From: Coriobacteriia bacterium
GTDB lineage: Bacteria; Actinomycetota; Coriobacteriia; Coriobacteriales; RUG033
Direction: 5' to 3'
DNA length: 48,139 nucleotides
NCBI GenBank assembly: GCA_015655215.1
Contig: JAATFL010000032.1
Coordinates: 1 to 48,139, forward strand
Positions 27,983-36,182 of the stretch are shown piece after piece (within the stretch, counting starts at the first letter, position 1; each line of letters starts with the position of its first letter). A program made the translations under genes and the position numbers. The notes beneath the pieces were generated by a model. That model was not told the origin of the DNA. It saw only the letters and a list, made by a program, of their open reading frames with translations, and made no database searches.

Positions 27983-28717
27983 ATGTCGCAGGAGAACGAC
28001 TTCGCTAAGGTTGAGAGGCCATTGGAATGCGGTACGGCCCGGGACTTCACCGAGCAGTTGGATGACGATGCGGCTCTCGACGCCATCGTCGAGAGCCGTG
28101 CGTCCATGTACGGGTTCCTCGCACGCCTGCTCAGGACGGAGGTCGATGAGCCGCTGCTCTCCTGCATGCGCACCGTCGATTTCCCCCTCGACACGGGCAA
28201 CCCCGGCATCGACGAGGGGTATCGTCTCCTGAAGGAGTACCTCACCTCTCAGACGCTCACGCTCGGCGCCATGCTCGACGAACTCGCCATCGACTTCAAC
28301 CGCATCTTCGACCATGCCGGGATTCCCGGTGGGGATGGCGTGACACCGTACGAGTCCGCAAGCACCGACGACCCCGTCTCCTGTCGGGAGAGCGTCAGAC
28401 ACACGTTTCTACTCGCGGGCATCTCGAAGAGTCCGGACTGGAAGGGTTGGGAGGACCACGTCGCCCTCGAACTCGAGTTCGAGCAGATACTCTCGTTGCG
28501 CGCGTTCGACGCGTTGCACGCGGACGATACCGATACGGCCGATGACCTCCTCGAATCCCAGCAGGAGTTCCTCGAGGAGCACCTGATCAAGTGGGTGCCC
28601 ACGTTCGCCGACGGCGCCATGGCGCTCGCGCGGACCGACTTCTATCGGGGCATCCTGCGTCTGACCATCGGCTTCATAACGGCCGACCAGGAGTTCCTCG
28701 AGGACTGGGCCGATTAG
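27983..28717 (+). CDS. TorD/DmsD-family redox-enzyme chaperone
   Basis: The family folds and proofreads twin-arginine molybdoenzymes before export. The 244-residue all-helical protein has the family pattern ASMYGFLARLLRTEVDE near residue 50, LAIDFNRIFDHAG around 115, GVTPYESAS just after, and a late WVPTFADGAMALARTDFYRG. These match the TorD signature in which a short acidic/hydrophobic motif precedes a tyrosine-rich loop. AAGGGGAG precedes the ATG. No molybdoenzyme is encoded in the window, so its client must be elsewhere. Confidence 0.85.
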   Translation: MSQENDFAKVERPLECGTARDFTEQLDDDAALDAIVESRASMYGFLARLLRTEVDEPLLSCMRTVDFPLDTGNPGIDEGYRLLKEYLTSQTLTLGAMLDELAIDFNRIFDHAGIPGGDGVTPYESASTDDPVSCRESVRHTFLLAGISKSPDWKGWEDHVALELEFEQILSLRAFDALHADDTDTADDLLESQQEFLEEHLIKWVPTFADGAMALARTDFYRGILRLTIGFITADQEFLEDWAD

Positions 28718-28838
28718 GCCCGTGCACACCAGCCAGGGTTCTGTCGGATAATCTGGCGGCCGTGGCCGGTTTTCCGCGTCGTCGCCGACGCGATGGCTCC
28801 TCACAATGCCTCTAGGACATTCGAGGCGAGGGGCAGGC

Positions 28839-29597
28839 ATGGCGATTCAATCACCCAAGAGGACGCTCATCGGCATCGTCTCCGCAGCTGTCGCCGCGCT
28901 CTCCATCGCCGCATTCGCGATGAGCGTGACGGCAAACGCTCAAAGCGAGCGCGAGGACGCACTGGCGCGCTACGGGGGCGAGCGGGTCGAGGTCTGCGTC
29001 GCCGTGCGCGAACTCGCGGTGGGGGAGGTCCTGTCGAGCGACGACGTCGAGATGCGCTCCTGGGTCTCCGACCTCCTCCCCGCCGATGTGGTGCAATCGC
29101 TTGACGAGGTGGTGGGGCAGGCGGTGAGCTCGCCCATCGTAGCCGGCGAGCCCATCGCCCGCACCCGTCTCGGCGCCCCGGTCACGACGCTCGACGTGCC
29201 CGAGGGCACGGTGGCTCTCAGCGTGCCCTCCCAGGATGCGATGGCGGTAGGGGGCGCCGTGAAGCCCGGTTCGAGCGTCGACGTGTACGCGTCGGGCACC
29301 GACGGCACCACCTTGCTGGCGCAACGCGTGCCCGTGCTTGACACCAGTGCATCCCTGACCACCGACTCGACCTCCTCCTCGTCGGCCTCGGGGAGGACGG
29401 GGACGCTCTCGTGGGTGACGCTCGCCGCTCCCCCCGAGCTCGTGGCCCAGCTCGTGGCCGCGTCGCGTCTTGGCAACCTGTACCTCACGATCCCCGGCGA
29501 GGGGGTCGACGCTGTTCGATCGGAAGGCTCTGCCCCATCGACCACAACGGGATCCTCCTGGCCGGTTGGGGAGGTGGCCGACGATGCAGACGTGTGA
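28839..29597 (+). CDS. cpaB: CpaB/RcpC-like Tad pilus protein with SAF domain
   Basis: The 252-residue protein has an N-terminal membrane helix (TLIGIVSAAVAALSIAAFAM) and an SAF domain (VCVAVRELAVGEVLSSDDVE, VVGQAVSSPIVAGEPIARTRLG). A CpaB C-terminal part (VPSQDAMAVGGAVKPGSSVDVYA) and a Ser-rich loop follow. CpaB proteins anchor the Tad machine to the envelope and in diderms help the secretin. Here, with no secretin, it probably organises the cell-wall side. It is the first gene of the pilus operon and overlaps cpaE by 14 bases. Confidence 0.85.
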   Translation: MAIQSPKRTLIGIVSAAVAALSIAAFAMSVTANAQSEREDALARYGGERVEVCVAVRELAVGEVLSSDDVEMRSWVSDLLPADVVQSLDEVVGQAVSSPIVAGEPIARTRLGAPVTTLDVPEGTVALSVPSQDAMAVGGAVKPGSSVDVYASGTDGTTLLAQRVPVLDTSASLTTDSTSSSSASGRTGTLSWVTLAAPPELVAQLVAASRLGNLYLTIPGEGVDAVRSEGSAPSTTTGSSWPVGEVADDADV

Positions 29598-31122
29598 TCA
29601 GGCGCTGCGACACGATGATCGCGAACCCCTCGACGAGGAGTTGCGCGGCGTGACGATCCTGTGTTGCGACGAGGGGTATCGCGAGCGGCTCACCTCCGAG
29701 ATATCCGGCATCGGCGGATCCGTGGTCTCGCCACCTCTCTGGTTGGGAAGTGCCGAGACGTGTCGGACGATGGTGCTCGGCCTCGGGGCGACCCTCGTCA
29801 TCGTCGGACCCGGGGTACACGGTGTGGCCCCGGTCAACCTGGTGGCGGCGCTGCGCCAGGATGACGACGAGCGTCTGCGCCGTCTCGAGGGCGAGGGGTC
29901 TCTCCAGGGAGACGCACTGCCCATCGTGCTGGTGGAGGAGAGGGTGAGCGGTTCATCGGCGAGCAGGGCGCGCCGCGCCGGCGCCAACGACGTGGTGGGC
30001 ATCAAGGGTCTGGTCGGGGTGATCGAGCATCACGTGCTCCTCGGTCAGGTCAGCTCCCTTCGGACGGGCCATGCGCGATCGTACGGCACGGGGACGGATG
30101 CTGCTGCGATCCCCACCCGCCCCTCGGGCGGGGATCGCGATGCGACGCCCTTGCCCGAGGGCGAGCGCATTCGACGGCACGAGATGACCGACCCGCCTGT
30201 ACTCGCCGCGTCCGTGGCGACCTCGGGTACGGACGGTCCCGACCATGCGGGAGGGGAGCGCGCCTGGTTGGATGATGAACCGCTGGCGCGGGGCCTCCGG
30301 CGCGGGGCGCATGGGCTGGTCTGCGTAACCGGTGCGCGCGGCGGTCTCGGGACCACGACCATCGCGCTGCTCCTCTCCGTGCTTGCGGGCAGGGCTGGCA
30401 TCGGCACCGTTCTCGTCGATCTCGACCTACGCTTCGGCGACCTTTCCTACCTGCTGGGGCTGGATGGCGCCTCGACGGTGTTCGACGCCGCGGGTCTGCG
30501 GATGCTGCACGGCGAGGTCGTCGAGGGAGTGACGATGGTCAGGGAACCGGGGGAGCTCGCGGCGCTCATCCCCGGGGAGGTCTCCTTCCTGGCGGCCCCG
30601 GTGCTCCCCGAGCAGGGGGATGCGGTCGTCGGTCGTCTCGATGGCCTGCTCGCCTCGCTTGAAGACGGGTTCGACCTCGTCATCGTCGACTGCGGGTCGG
30701 CTTGGGGAGATGCCCAGGCCGCTGCGATCGCACGCTGCGATGTGACGTGCCTCGTCATGGGGCAGCGCCCATCGTCGGTCGCGGCCTGCGTCCGTGCGAG
30801 CTCGCTGGCCCTGCGCCTCGGCGTGCCGCAGGCCCATATCGCGTACGTGCTCAACTCCTGCAGCCAGAGGGGGGCGGTGCTGCCCCTCGACGCCTCGATG
30901 GCGTTGGGTGGCGCGCCCATCGTGGAACTGCCCGACGGAGGTCCCATGGTGGGCGACCTGGTGGGGTCCGGACGTCCCAAGGAGCTGATCTCCCAGGGGA
31001 ACCTTCTCGTTCCGGCGGTCGACGGGCTCCTCTCCGACGTGTTCGCGCGACTGGGCATCGAGGTGGCGAGGTCCGGCCCGCCGCGTAGGGGCCCTCTGAC
31101 ATGGGGGAGGCGACGGGGATGA
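29584..31122 (+). CDS. cpaE: CpaE/TadZ-like pilus-localisation ATPase
   Basis: TadZ/CpaE proteins place the pilus machine at a cell site. The 512-residue protein has an N-terminal atypical receiver-like domain (VTILCCDEGYRERLTSEISG, LVIVGPGVHG, RRAGANDVVGIKG) and a linker of about 70 residues. A MinD-like ATPase domain starts near residue 249 with TGARGGLGTTTIALLL. The deviant Walker-A keeps the GTTT end but lacks the first lysine, as is common in this family. VLVDLDLRFGDLSYLLGLD and LVIVDCGSAWGD follow. GGGGAGG lies upstream of the ATG at 29584. Confidence 0.88.
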   Translation: MQTCDQALRHDDREPLDEELRGVTILCCDEGYRERLTSEISGIGGSVVSPPLWLGSAETCRTMVLGLGATLVIVGPGVHGVAPVNLVAALRQDDDERLRRLEGEGSLQGDALPIVLVEERVSGSSASRARRAGANDVVGIKGLVGVIEHHVLLGQVSSLRTGHARSYGTGTDAAAIPTRPSGGDRDATPLPEGERIRRHEMTDPPVLAASVATSGTDGPDHAGGERAWLDDEPLARGLRRGAHGLVCVTGARGGLGTTTIALLLSVLAGRAGIGTVLVDLDLRFGDLSYLLGLDGASTVFDAAGLRMLHGEVVEGVTMVREPGELAALIPGEVSFLAAPVLPEQGDAVVGRLDGLLASLEDGFDLVIVDCGSAWGDAQAAAIARCDVTCLVMGQRPSSVAACVRASSLALRLGVPQAHIAYVLNSCSQRGAVLPLDASMALGGAPIVELPDGGPMVGDLVGSGRPKELISQGNLLVPAVDGLLSDVFARLGIEVARSGPPRRGPLTWGRRRG

Positions 31123-32489
31123 CGCTGCTCGAGCGGGTGGAGGCGGCGCGCGCACCACGAGACGGCCGCGACGCCTCTTTGCGTGAGGAGGTCCTGGCCC
31201 GCTTGCGGGAGGCGCTCTTCGAGAGCATGTCGGCACGCAGCGTCGCCGAGATGGCCGCCCTCGATCGGGCACGGGCACGTCGCGAGGTGGAGGCGACCCT
31301 CGAGATCATACTGCGCGCCCCGGGGTTCTCCGATGTGGATCCGACGGCCTGCGCCGAGCTTGTCCGCAAGGTCACCGACACGGTGCTCGGCCTCGGGCCC
31401 ATCGAGCAGCTCATCGATGACGAGACCGTCACCGAGATCATGGTGAACGGCCCCAATGCCGTCTTCTACGAACGCGAGGGCAGGCTGTACCGGGTCGACT
31501 CGACGTTCGCCGATGCGGCGCAGGTACGTGCGGTGATCGATCGCATCGTCGCACCGCTCGGACGTCGCATCGACGAGCAAAGCCCCATCGTCAACGCTCG
31601 GCTTCCCCAGGGGCATCGCGTCAACGCGGTGGTCCCCCCACTCGCCATCGACGGCCCCGTGCTCACGATACGCAAGTTCGCGACCACCTCGTTCACGTTG
31701 GCCCAGCTCGTCGGGATGGGGACCCTGTCGCCTGCGATGGCGCAGCTGCTCACCTGGGCGGTTCGCATCCGGAGCAACATCGCGGTCTCAGGTGGTACGG
31801 GTGGGGGCAAGACGACGTTGCTCAACGCCCTGTCGGACGAGATATCGCCCGACGAGCGCATCATCACGATCGAGGACTCCGCCGAGTTGCGCTTCCAACG
31901 GCACCCGCACGTGGTGCGGCTTGAGGCGAGACCGCCCAACGCCGAGGGGGTCGGTCTGGTGACGATCAGGGACCTGGTCGTCAACTCCCTGCGGATGCGG
32001 CCCGATCGCATCATCGTGGGGGAGTGTCGGAGCGCGGAGGCACTGGACATGCTCCAGGCGATGAACACCGGCCACGAGGGGTCGATGACCACGTTGCACG
32101 CGAACGCGGCGGTCGAGGTGCTGCCGCGTCTGGTGATGCTTGCCCGCTATGGGATCGACCTACCCGTCGAGGTTCTCGAAGAGCAGGTGGTCTCGGCTCT
32201 GCATCTCATCGTGCAGCAGGACCGGTTCTTCGACGGTTCGCGCCGCGTGGTGCAGATCACCGAGCTCGTGCCCGTCGAGAGGGGAGCCGCACCTCCAAAG
32301 GACACGATGCCCACCGGTTCGAGCGGTGTCGCCCGGCTCGCCTCCCTCGTCACGTGGGACCGCCACACCGAGCGCTGGAACTGGCACCGCGCCCCCTCGT
32401 GGCTCGACCGGCTTGCCATGGACGGCGTGGCCACCGGCGAGGAGGTGGACGCATGGCAACGGGAGGCTGGCTGCTCGTCGCGGCCGTGA
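31119..32489 (+). CDS. cpaF: Tad secretion ATPase CpaF/TadA
   Basis: This type-II/IV secretion-superfamily ATPase powers Flp pilus assembly. The 456-residue protein has an N-terminal helical region and VTEIMVNGPNAVFYEREGRL. Walker A is SGGTGGGKTTLLNAL at about residue 225, the Asp/His boxes follow (TIEDSAELRF, RMRPDRIIVGE) and then GHEGSMTTLHAN. ATG 31119 overlaps the cpaE stop by four bases and GGGAGG precedes it. It ends inside the start of tadB, showing tight coupling. Length and motifs are standard. Confidence 0.96.
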   Translation: MTLLERVEAARAPRDGRDASLREEVLARLREALFESMSARSVAEMAALDRARARREVEATLEIILRAPGFSDVDPTACAELVRKVTDTVLGLGPIEQLIDDETVTEIMVNGPNAVFYEREGRLYRVDSTFADAAQVRAVIDRIVAPLGRRIDEQSPIVNARLPQGHRVNAVVPPLAIDGPVLTIRKFATTSFTLAQLVGMGTLSPAMAQLLTWAVRIRSNIAVSGGTGGGKTTLLNALSDEISPDERIITIEDSAELRFQRHPHVVRLEARPPNAEGVGLVTIRDLVVNSLRMRPDRIIVGECRSAEALDMLQAMNTGHEGSMTTLHANAAVEVLPRLVMLARYGIDLPVEVLEEQVVSALHLIVQQDRFFDGSRRVVQITELVPVERGAAPPKDTMPTGSSGVARLASLVTWDRHTERWNWHRAPSWLDRLAMDGVATGEEVDAWQREAGCSSRP

Positions 32490-33499
32490 GCGGCTCTCTC
32501 GCCGCGTGGTGGCTCGCACCTCTGGCATACGAGATGGTGGCGGCTCCGCTGCGGGTGCTCGCGTCCCGTGCCCGCATCGCCACGTCGGGGAGGAACGGGT
32601 CTACCTACGACCAGGGGCGGTGGGCCATGCCCTTCGGCGAGGTGGGTGAGCCGGTGAGGCTGCCGATGCGCATGCTCGTCACGGCGCTCAGAGGTGTTCC
32701 CGGTTCGCATTCCACCCTGATGCGTCGGCTCGTCGCCTCGCCGCGTTGCGGAGCTCCGATACGGGGACTCTCCTCGAACCTTCGGCGCCTGGGGGTGGTG
32801 TGCGATGACGCCGCCCTCCTCCTCTGCATGGTCGAGGCCATGGGGGTGGCATTCGTCCTCGCGGGCCTTGCGCTGGCATCACCCGTCGCCGGAGCGCTCG
32901 CCGCCGCGGCAATCTCGCTTCTCTCATGCCATCTGGTGGATGGTCGGGTGAGGCGACGCGATCGGGAGATGCGCTCGCAGATACCCGATGCGCTCACCGC
33001 CCTCGGAGTGGCCCTGGGATCCGGCTACGCGCTGCCGCAGGCGTTCTCCTACACGGCTGCGCATACGCCGCCGCCGCTCTCGCGAGAACTCGAGCGCGTC
33101 GTCTGGGACATCGACGCCGGTCGCAGCATCGATGAGGCGCTCGATGGGCTGCAGCGCCGTGCCAACGCCCCGGAGCTGCGGTACGTCGCCGTGGCCATGG
33201 AGGTGCAGCATCACAGCGGGGGGAGTCTTCGGGAGATCATCGCCTGTGCGGTGCAGGGGGTGCGCGGCAGCTTCGACCTCGAGCGCTCCCTCCAGGTGCA
33301 GACCGCGCAGGCGCGTCTCTCCGCCCGCGTGGTGGGGCTGCTCCCCATCGGGCTCCTGGGCGTCCTCGCCCTTGCCGCCCCCGGGTACCTGGAGAGCTTC
33401 CTCGACAGCCCGATGGGCCTGGGGATGCTCGCCGTCGCGATCGTGCTCGACGTGGTGGGCCTGCTCATCATCCGTTCGATCGTGGATGCGGCCGTATAG
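32453..33499 (+). CDS. tadB: Tad inner-membrane platform protein TadB
   Basis: The 348-residue protein has two N-terminal hydrophobic segments (LVAAVSGSLAAWWLAPLAYE and, further on, MVEAMGVAFVLAGLALASPV) and a type-II-secretion F domain (IPDALTALGVALGSGYALPQ, VQGVRGSFDLERSLQVQTAQ). A C-terminal membrane pair closes it (LPIGLLGVLALAAPGYLE, LAVAIVLDVVGLLIIRSI). It should form the platform with TadC above the CpaF ATPase. The ATG at 32453 lies within the end of cpaF (37-base overlap) behind GAGGAGG. Confidence 0.9.
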   Translation: MATGGWLLVAAVSGSLAAWWLAPLAYEMVAAPLRVLASRARIATSGRNGSTYDQGRWAMPFGEVGEPVRLPMRMLVTALRGVPGSHSTLMRRLVASPRCGAPIRGLSSNLRRLGVVCDDAALLLCMVEAMGVAFVLAGLALASPVAGALAAAAISLLSCHLVDGRVRRRDREMRSQIPDALTALGVALGSGYALPQAFSYTAAHTPPPLSRELERVVWDIDAGRSIDEALDGLQRRANAPELRYVAVAMEVQHHSGGSLREIIACAVQGVRGSFDLERSLQVQTAQARLSARVVGLLPIGLLGVLALAAPGYLESFLDSPMGLGMLAVAIVLDVVGLLIIRSIVDAAV

Positions 33500-33508
33500 G
33501 AGGATGCG

Positions 33509-34579
33509 ATGGGGATCCAGAGCCTCTTAGGGGTTGTCGGCGTGTTGGCGGGCGCGCTCGGGGCGGGTTGCCTGATGCCGTCCTGGTTGGAAGCCGTCGC
33601 CGTCTGGTGTCGCGAGGAGCGCACCCTGGAACGCATGCGGCGCCTCGCGAGACCAGGGCTGCGCAAGCTTCCCTCCGTCCCTGCGCAAGAGGAGCGGGGA
33701 GGGGAGGCGTCCCTGCGGCGCAGGAGGTCGATACGTGCGCGCCAGGAGGTTCTGCTGCTCGCCGCGGTGCACCTGTGCGAGATGCTCGATCGCAAGGACG
33801 TCCGGGTCTGGCGGGCCCCTGTCCCACGATCCCGGCTCGTGAGACAGGGGCCGGAGGGCGCACGGGGTGGTCGGGGGACGACGAGGGAGGGATCGGCTCA
33901 GCTGGAACGGATTCGCGAGGCGATCGTCGCGGCAGGCCTGGAGGAGGATGTGCACGGCGAGGACGTGCGGTGCGTCCAGCGCCATCTCCCGCTGCTCCTC
34001 GCCATCGTCCTCGGCCTCCTCCTGCTCCCCCTCGGTGCACCCGTCGCCGGACTTGGGGTCGTCGCCGGTTGGTACGTTGGTCGTGTTTGGCCCCAACGCC
34101 ATCTGGACGCCCTCGCCCAGGCACGACGTGCATCGTGCGAGGGGGACCTGCCCACCCTGCTCGACATCGTGGGGATGGGGATGCAGGCGGGCCTGTCCTT
34201 CGATGCGGCGTTCGCGGTGTATTGCAAGCGCTTGGATGGCGATCTGGCCGATGAGTGCCTGATGGCGTTCGATGGGTGGAGGGCCGGTGTCATGACGCGC
34301 GAGGAGGCGCTCCTCGCCATGTCCTCCCGAATCGGTTCGCCCGGGGTGAGGCGCTTCTCCTCGGCGGTTGTCCAAGCGGTCTCGTTCGGGTCGTCGCTTA
34401 CCGGGGAGCTCGCCAATCTCGCAGACGAGATTCGAGACGATCGGAAGGCGACCGTCCAGATGCGCATTGCCAAGGCACCGGTGAAGATGCTCGTGCCCAT
34501 GGGACTCCTCATCCTGCCCGCCATGCTGCTTGTGGTGATGGGGCCAGTCGTACTGCAGCTTGCCGCGGAGATGTCCTAG
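33509..34579 (+). CDS. tadC: Tad inner-membrane platform protein TadC
   Basis: This is the partner of TadB. The 356-residue protein has an N-terminal membrane helix, a long basic cytosolic stretch and a membrane pair around 160-195 (LPLLLAIVLGLLLLPLGAPV). The F domain reads LPTLLDIVGMGMQAGLSFDA and SLTGELANLADEIRDDRKAT, and a last helix (MLVPMGLLILPAMLLVVMGP) ends the protein. TAGGAGGATGCG lies directly before the ATG, nine bases after tadB. The domain order matches T2SSF proteins. Confidence 0.9.
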   Translation: MGIQSLLGVVGVLAGALGAGCLMPSWLEAVAVWCREERTLERMRRLARPGLRKLPSVPAQEERGGEASLRRRRSIRARQEVLLLAAVHLCEMLDRKDVRVWRAPVPRSRLVRQGPEGARGGRGTTREGSAQLERIREAIVAAGLEEDVHGEDVRCVQRHLPLLLAIVLGLLLLPLGAPVAGLGVVAGWYVGRVWPQRHLDALAQARRASCEGDLPTLLDIVGMGMQAGLSFDAAFAVYCKRLDGDLADECLMAFDGWRAGVMTREEALLAMSSRIGSPGVRRFSSAVVQAVSFGSSLTGELANLADEIRDDRKATVQMRIAKAPVKMLVPMGLLILPAMLLVVMGPVVLQLAAEMS

Positions 34580-34629
34580 CGCCAGCGGTTTCTTTGGAAG
34601 ACGATGCGTCTTGGGAGGAGTGGGTTGGA

Positions 34630-34842
34630 ATGAGACGGGATACGCGCACGTGGTGGCAGGGGGTTGCGTCGCGACTTAGGGGATGGGGGCGACTCGCCCT
34701 GGGGAACGAGGGGCAGGGCACGACGGAGTACGCGATCCTCGTGGGGGTGCTGGTCATCATCGCCATCGTCGCGGTCACCTCGTTCAAGGGCAAGTTGCAG
34801 GAGCTCTGGAGCTCCATCGCGACGGGGGTGAACGGGCTATGA
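34630..34842 (+). CDS. flp: Flp-type major pilin
   Basis: This 70-residue pilin precursor carries a basic leader of about 27 residues, then NEGQGTTEYAILVGVLVIIA. G|QGTTEY fits the Tad prepilin-peptidase site with Glu at +5 and Tyr at +6. The hydrophobic helix of about 20 residues and a short tail are typical of Flp subunits that polymerise into the fibre. GGGAGGAG precedes the ATG, and a tiny hairpin, AAGACG-ATG-CGTCTT (34598-34612), sits just ahead of it. Its stop overlaps the next gene (ATGA). Confidence 0.9.
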   Translation: MRRDTRTWWQGVASRLRGWGRLALGNEGQGTTEYAILVGVLVIIAIVAVTSFKGKLQELWSSIATGVNGL

Positions 34843-35465
34843 GGACTGGTCACCGTGCCCAGCGGCATCGGTGCGCTCTTCTCATCCTCTCCGTGCTCGT
34901 CGTCATCGGGATTGTCGGATGGGTCGGTCTGTCGCGTATGGGCTCGAGGCTCGCGGGATACGTTTCGGATGGTGGGCATGTGCAGGCTGTGGAGGAAGGC
35001 GGGGGTGCAGGTGCGAAGGCGCAGGATTCGACGGAGGACCCGACGCAAGAGGGGCCAACGGGTGCCGATGTGCTCGATGATGGCGTCGTGGTGCCAGGTG
35101 ACGACCAAGGGGCGGTGGCGTCGACGTCAACAGGGCCCGAGGGGCCATGTCCGCTCTCGCTTGCCGATGCGGTGCTGGAATCCCGACACGAGAATGCGGC
35201 GGGCACGTCCTGGGTCCTCCTCACCCAAGCGACGGCGCGCGACGTGGGCGAGGAGGTGCTGTGCCAACTCGCCTCCGATGGCTGGTCGTTGGAGCAGGCG
35301 GGCTATCTCGGGCTCGACGATACCGCCTGGGGTTGCGTGGCCACATCCGGAGATCGCGGCCGCGTGGTCATGGTGTACGCCGTCCCGCAGGTGCTGGGGG
35401 CCGTGCGCTCGGAGGAGAACCTCCTGCGCATCTCGGTCATGGCGCTGGTGGGAGGAGAGAGGTGA
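34839..35465 (+). CDS. Unknown Tad-cluster protein with one membrane helix
   Basis: The 208-residue protein has a basic N-terminus, one membrane helix (ALLILSVLVVIGIVGWVGLS) and a low-complexity acidic/Gly/Thr linker of about 70 residues. A globular C-terminal region follows (VLLTQATARDVGEEVLCQLA, RVVMVYAVPQVLGAVRSEE). It is probably anchored in the membrane with its main part outside. I do not recognise the family. It is translationally coupled to flp by ATGA and followed by the pseudopilins, so a role in pilus assembly or stability is likely from context. Confidence 0.75.
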   Translation: MRTGHRAQRHRCALLILSVLVVIGIVGWVGLSRMGSRLAGYVSDGGHVQAVEEGGGAGAKAQDSTEDPTQEGPTGADVLDDGVVVPGDDQGAVASTSTGPEGPCPLSLADAVLESRHENAAGTSWVLLTQATARDVGEEVLCQLASDGWSLEQAGYLGLDDTAWGCVATSGDRGRVVMVYAVPQVLGAVRSEENLLRISVMALVGGER

Positions 35466-35493
35466 CCATGCGTGCCGGTCGGGACAGTCGACG

Positions 35494-35661
35494 ATGGAGT
35501 TCCTGCTCGTCTCGCTCGTGGTGCTCGCGATCGCGACGGGGCTCTTCGGGCTGGTCGACCTCGCGATGGAAGGCTCCCTGCTTCTGCACGCCACCGCCGA
35601 GGCGTCGCACACGGCACGCGATGCGGCGATGGGGAGCGTCGGTGACATCGTGCTCTTCTAA
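35494..35661 (+). CDS. Small TadE/pilin-like protein, N-terminus apparently frameshifted
   Basis: The frame reads SGQSTMEFLLVSLVVLAIATG, a prepilin-type cleavage site and hydrophobic helix, then about 30 residues to a TAA at 35659. The only start codon in this frame is the ATG at 35494, inside the cleavage motif and without a ribosome site. A well-placed ATG exists at 35468 behind GGAGGAGAGAGG, but it is in another frame; one additional G in the run 35481-35483 would join them as MRAGRGQSTMEF. Either a base was lost (mutation or sequence error) or a truncated form is made. I give the frame-consistent coordinates. Confidence 0.55.
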   Translation: MEFLLVSLVVLAIATGLFGLVDLAMEGSLLLHATAEASHTARDAAMGSVGDIVLF

Positions 35662-36136
35662 GGGGCAGGGAACCGTCGAGGCCGCGATCCTCATCCCCGT
35701 GCTCCTGCTCATGCTGCTCATCGTGGCGCAGCCGGCGATCATCCTCTACGACCGGATGGTGATGAGGGCCGCCGCCTCCGAGACCTGCCGGCTGCTCATG
35801 ACGAAGACGGACGCAGGGACGGGTGCCTTCGCGGACGAGAAGGTCGAGGCCTATGCGCGTCGTCGTCTCGGTGCCATCCCGCCCGTCGCGGCGTTCCACG
35901 TGCATGGTCCCTCGTGCACGTATCTCATCACGACCGAGGGGAACGAGGCCTCGGAGTACGTCTCGGTCCGCATCGAGAACCGGATCAAGCCACTGCCCCT
36001 CATGCGGCCGATGTCGATGTTCTTCGATGGGGTCGACGCCGATGGCAACCTCGCGATCACCGTCGACGTGAGGATGCGTGCACGCCCCGAGTGGGTGAGC
36101 GGAACGCCCGAAGGGTGGATCTCCCGATGGGAGTGA
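35642..36136 (+). CDS. TadE-like pseudopilin
   Basis: The 164-residue protein has the prepilin-like motif KGQGTVEAAILIPVLLLMLL at the N-terminus, then a soluble domain with cysteines at about 48 and 96. The GTG at 35642 is chosen because GGGGAG lies five bases upstream and it gives a short leader. It overlaps the preceding gene by 20 bases. TadE-like minor pilins are thought to prime or modify Flp fibres. The family is assigned from the N-terminal motif and position only. Confidence 0.75.
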   Translation: MTSCSSKGQGTVEAAILIPVLLLMLLIVAQPAIILYDRMVMRAAASETCRLLMTKTDAGTGAFADEKVEAYARRRLGAIPPVAAFHVHGPSCTYLITTEGNEASEYVSVRIENRIKPLPLMRPMSMFFDGVDADGNLAITVDVRMRARPEWVSGTPEGWISRWE

Positions 36137-36182
36137 AGGTCATACATCACCGATACGGCCATTTGGCGAGGGGGGGGTCGGT

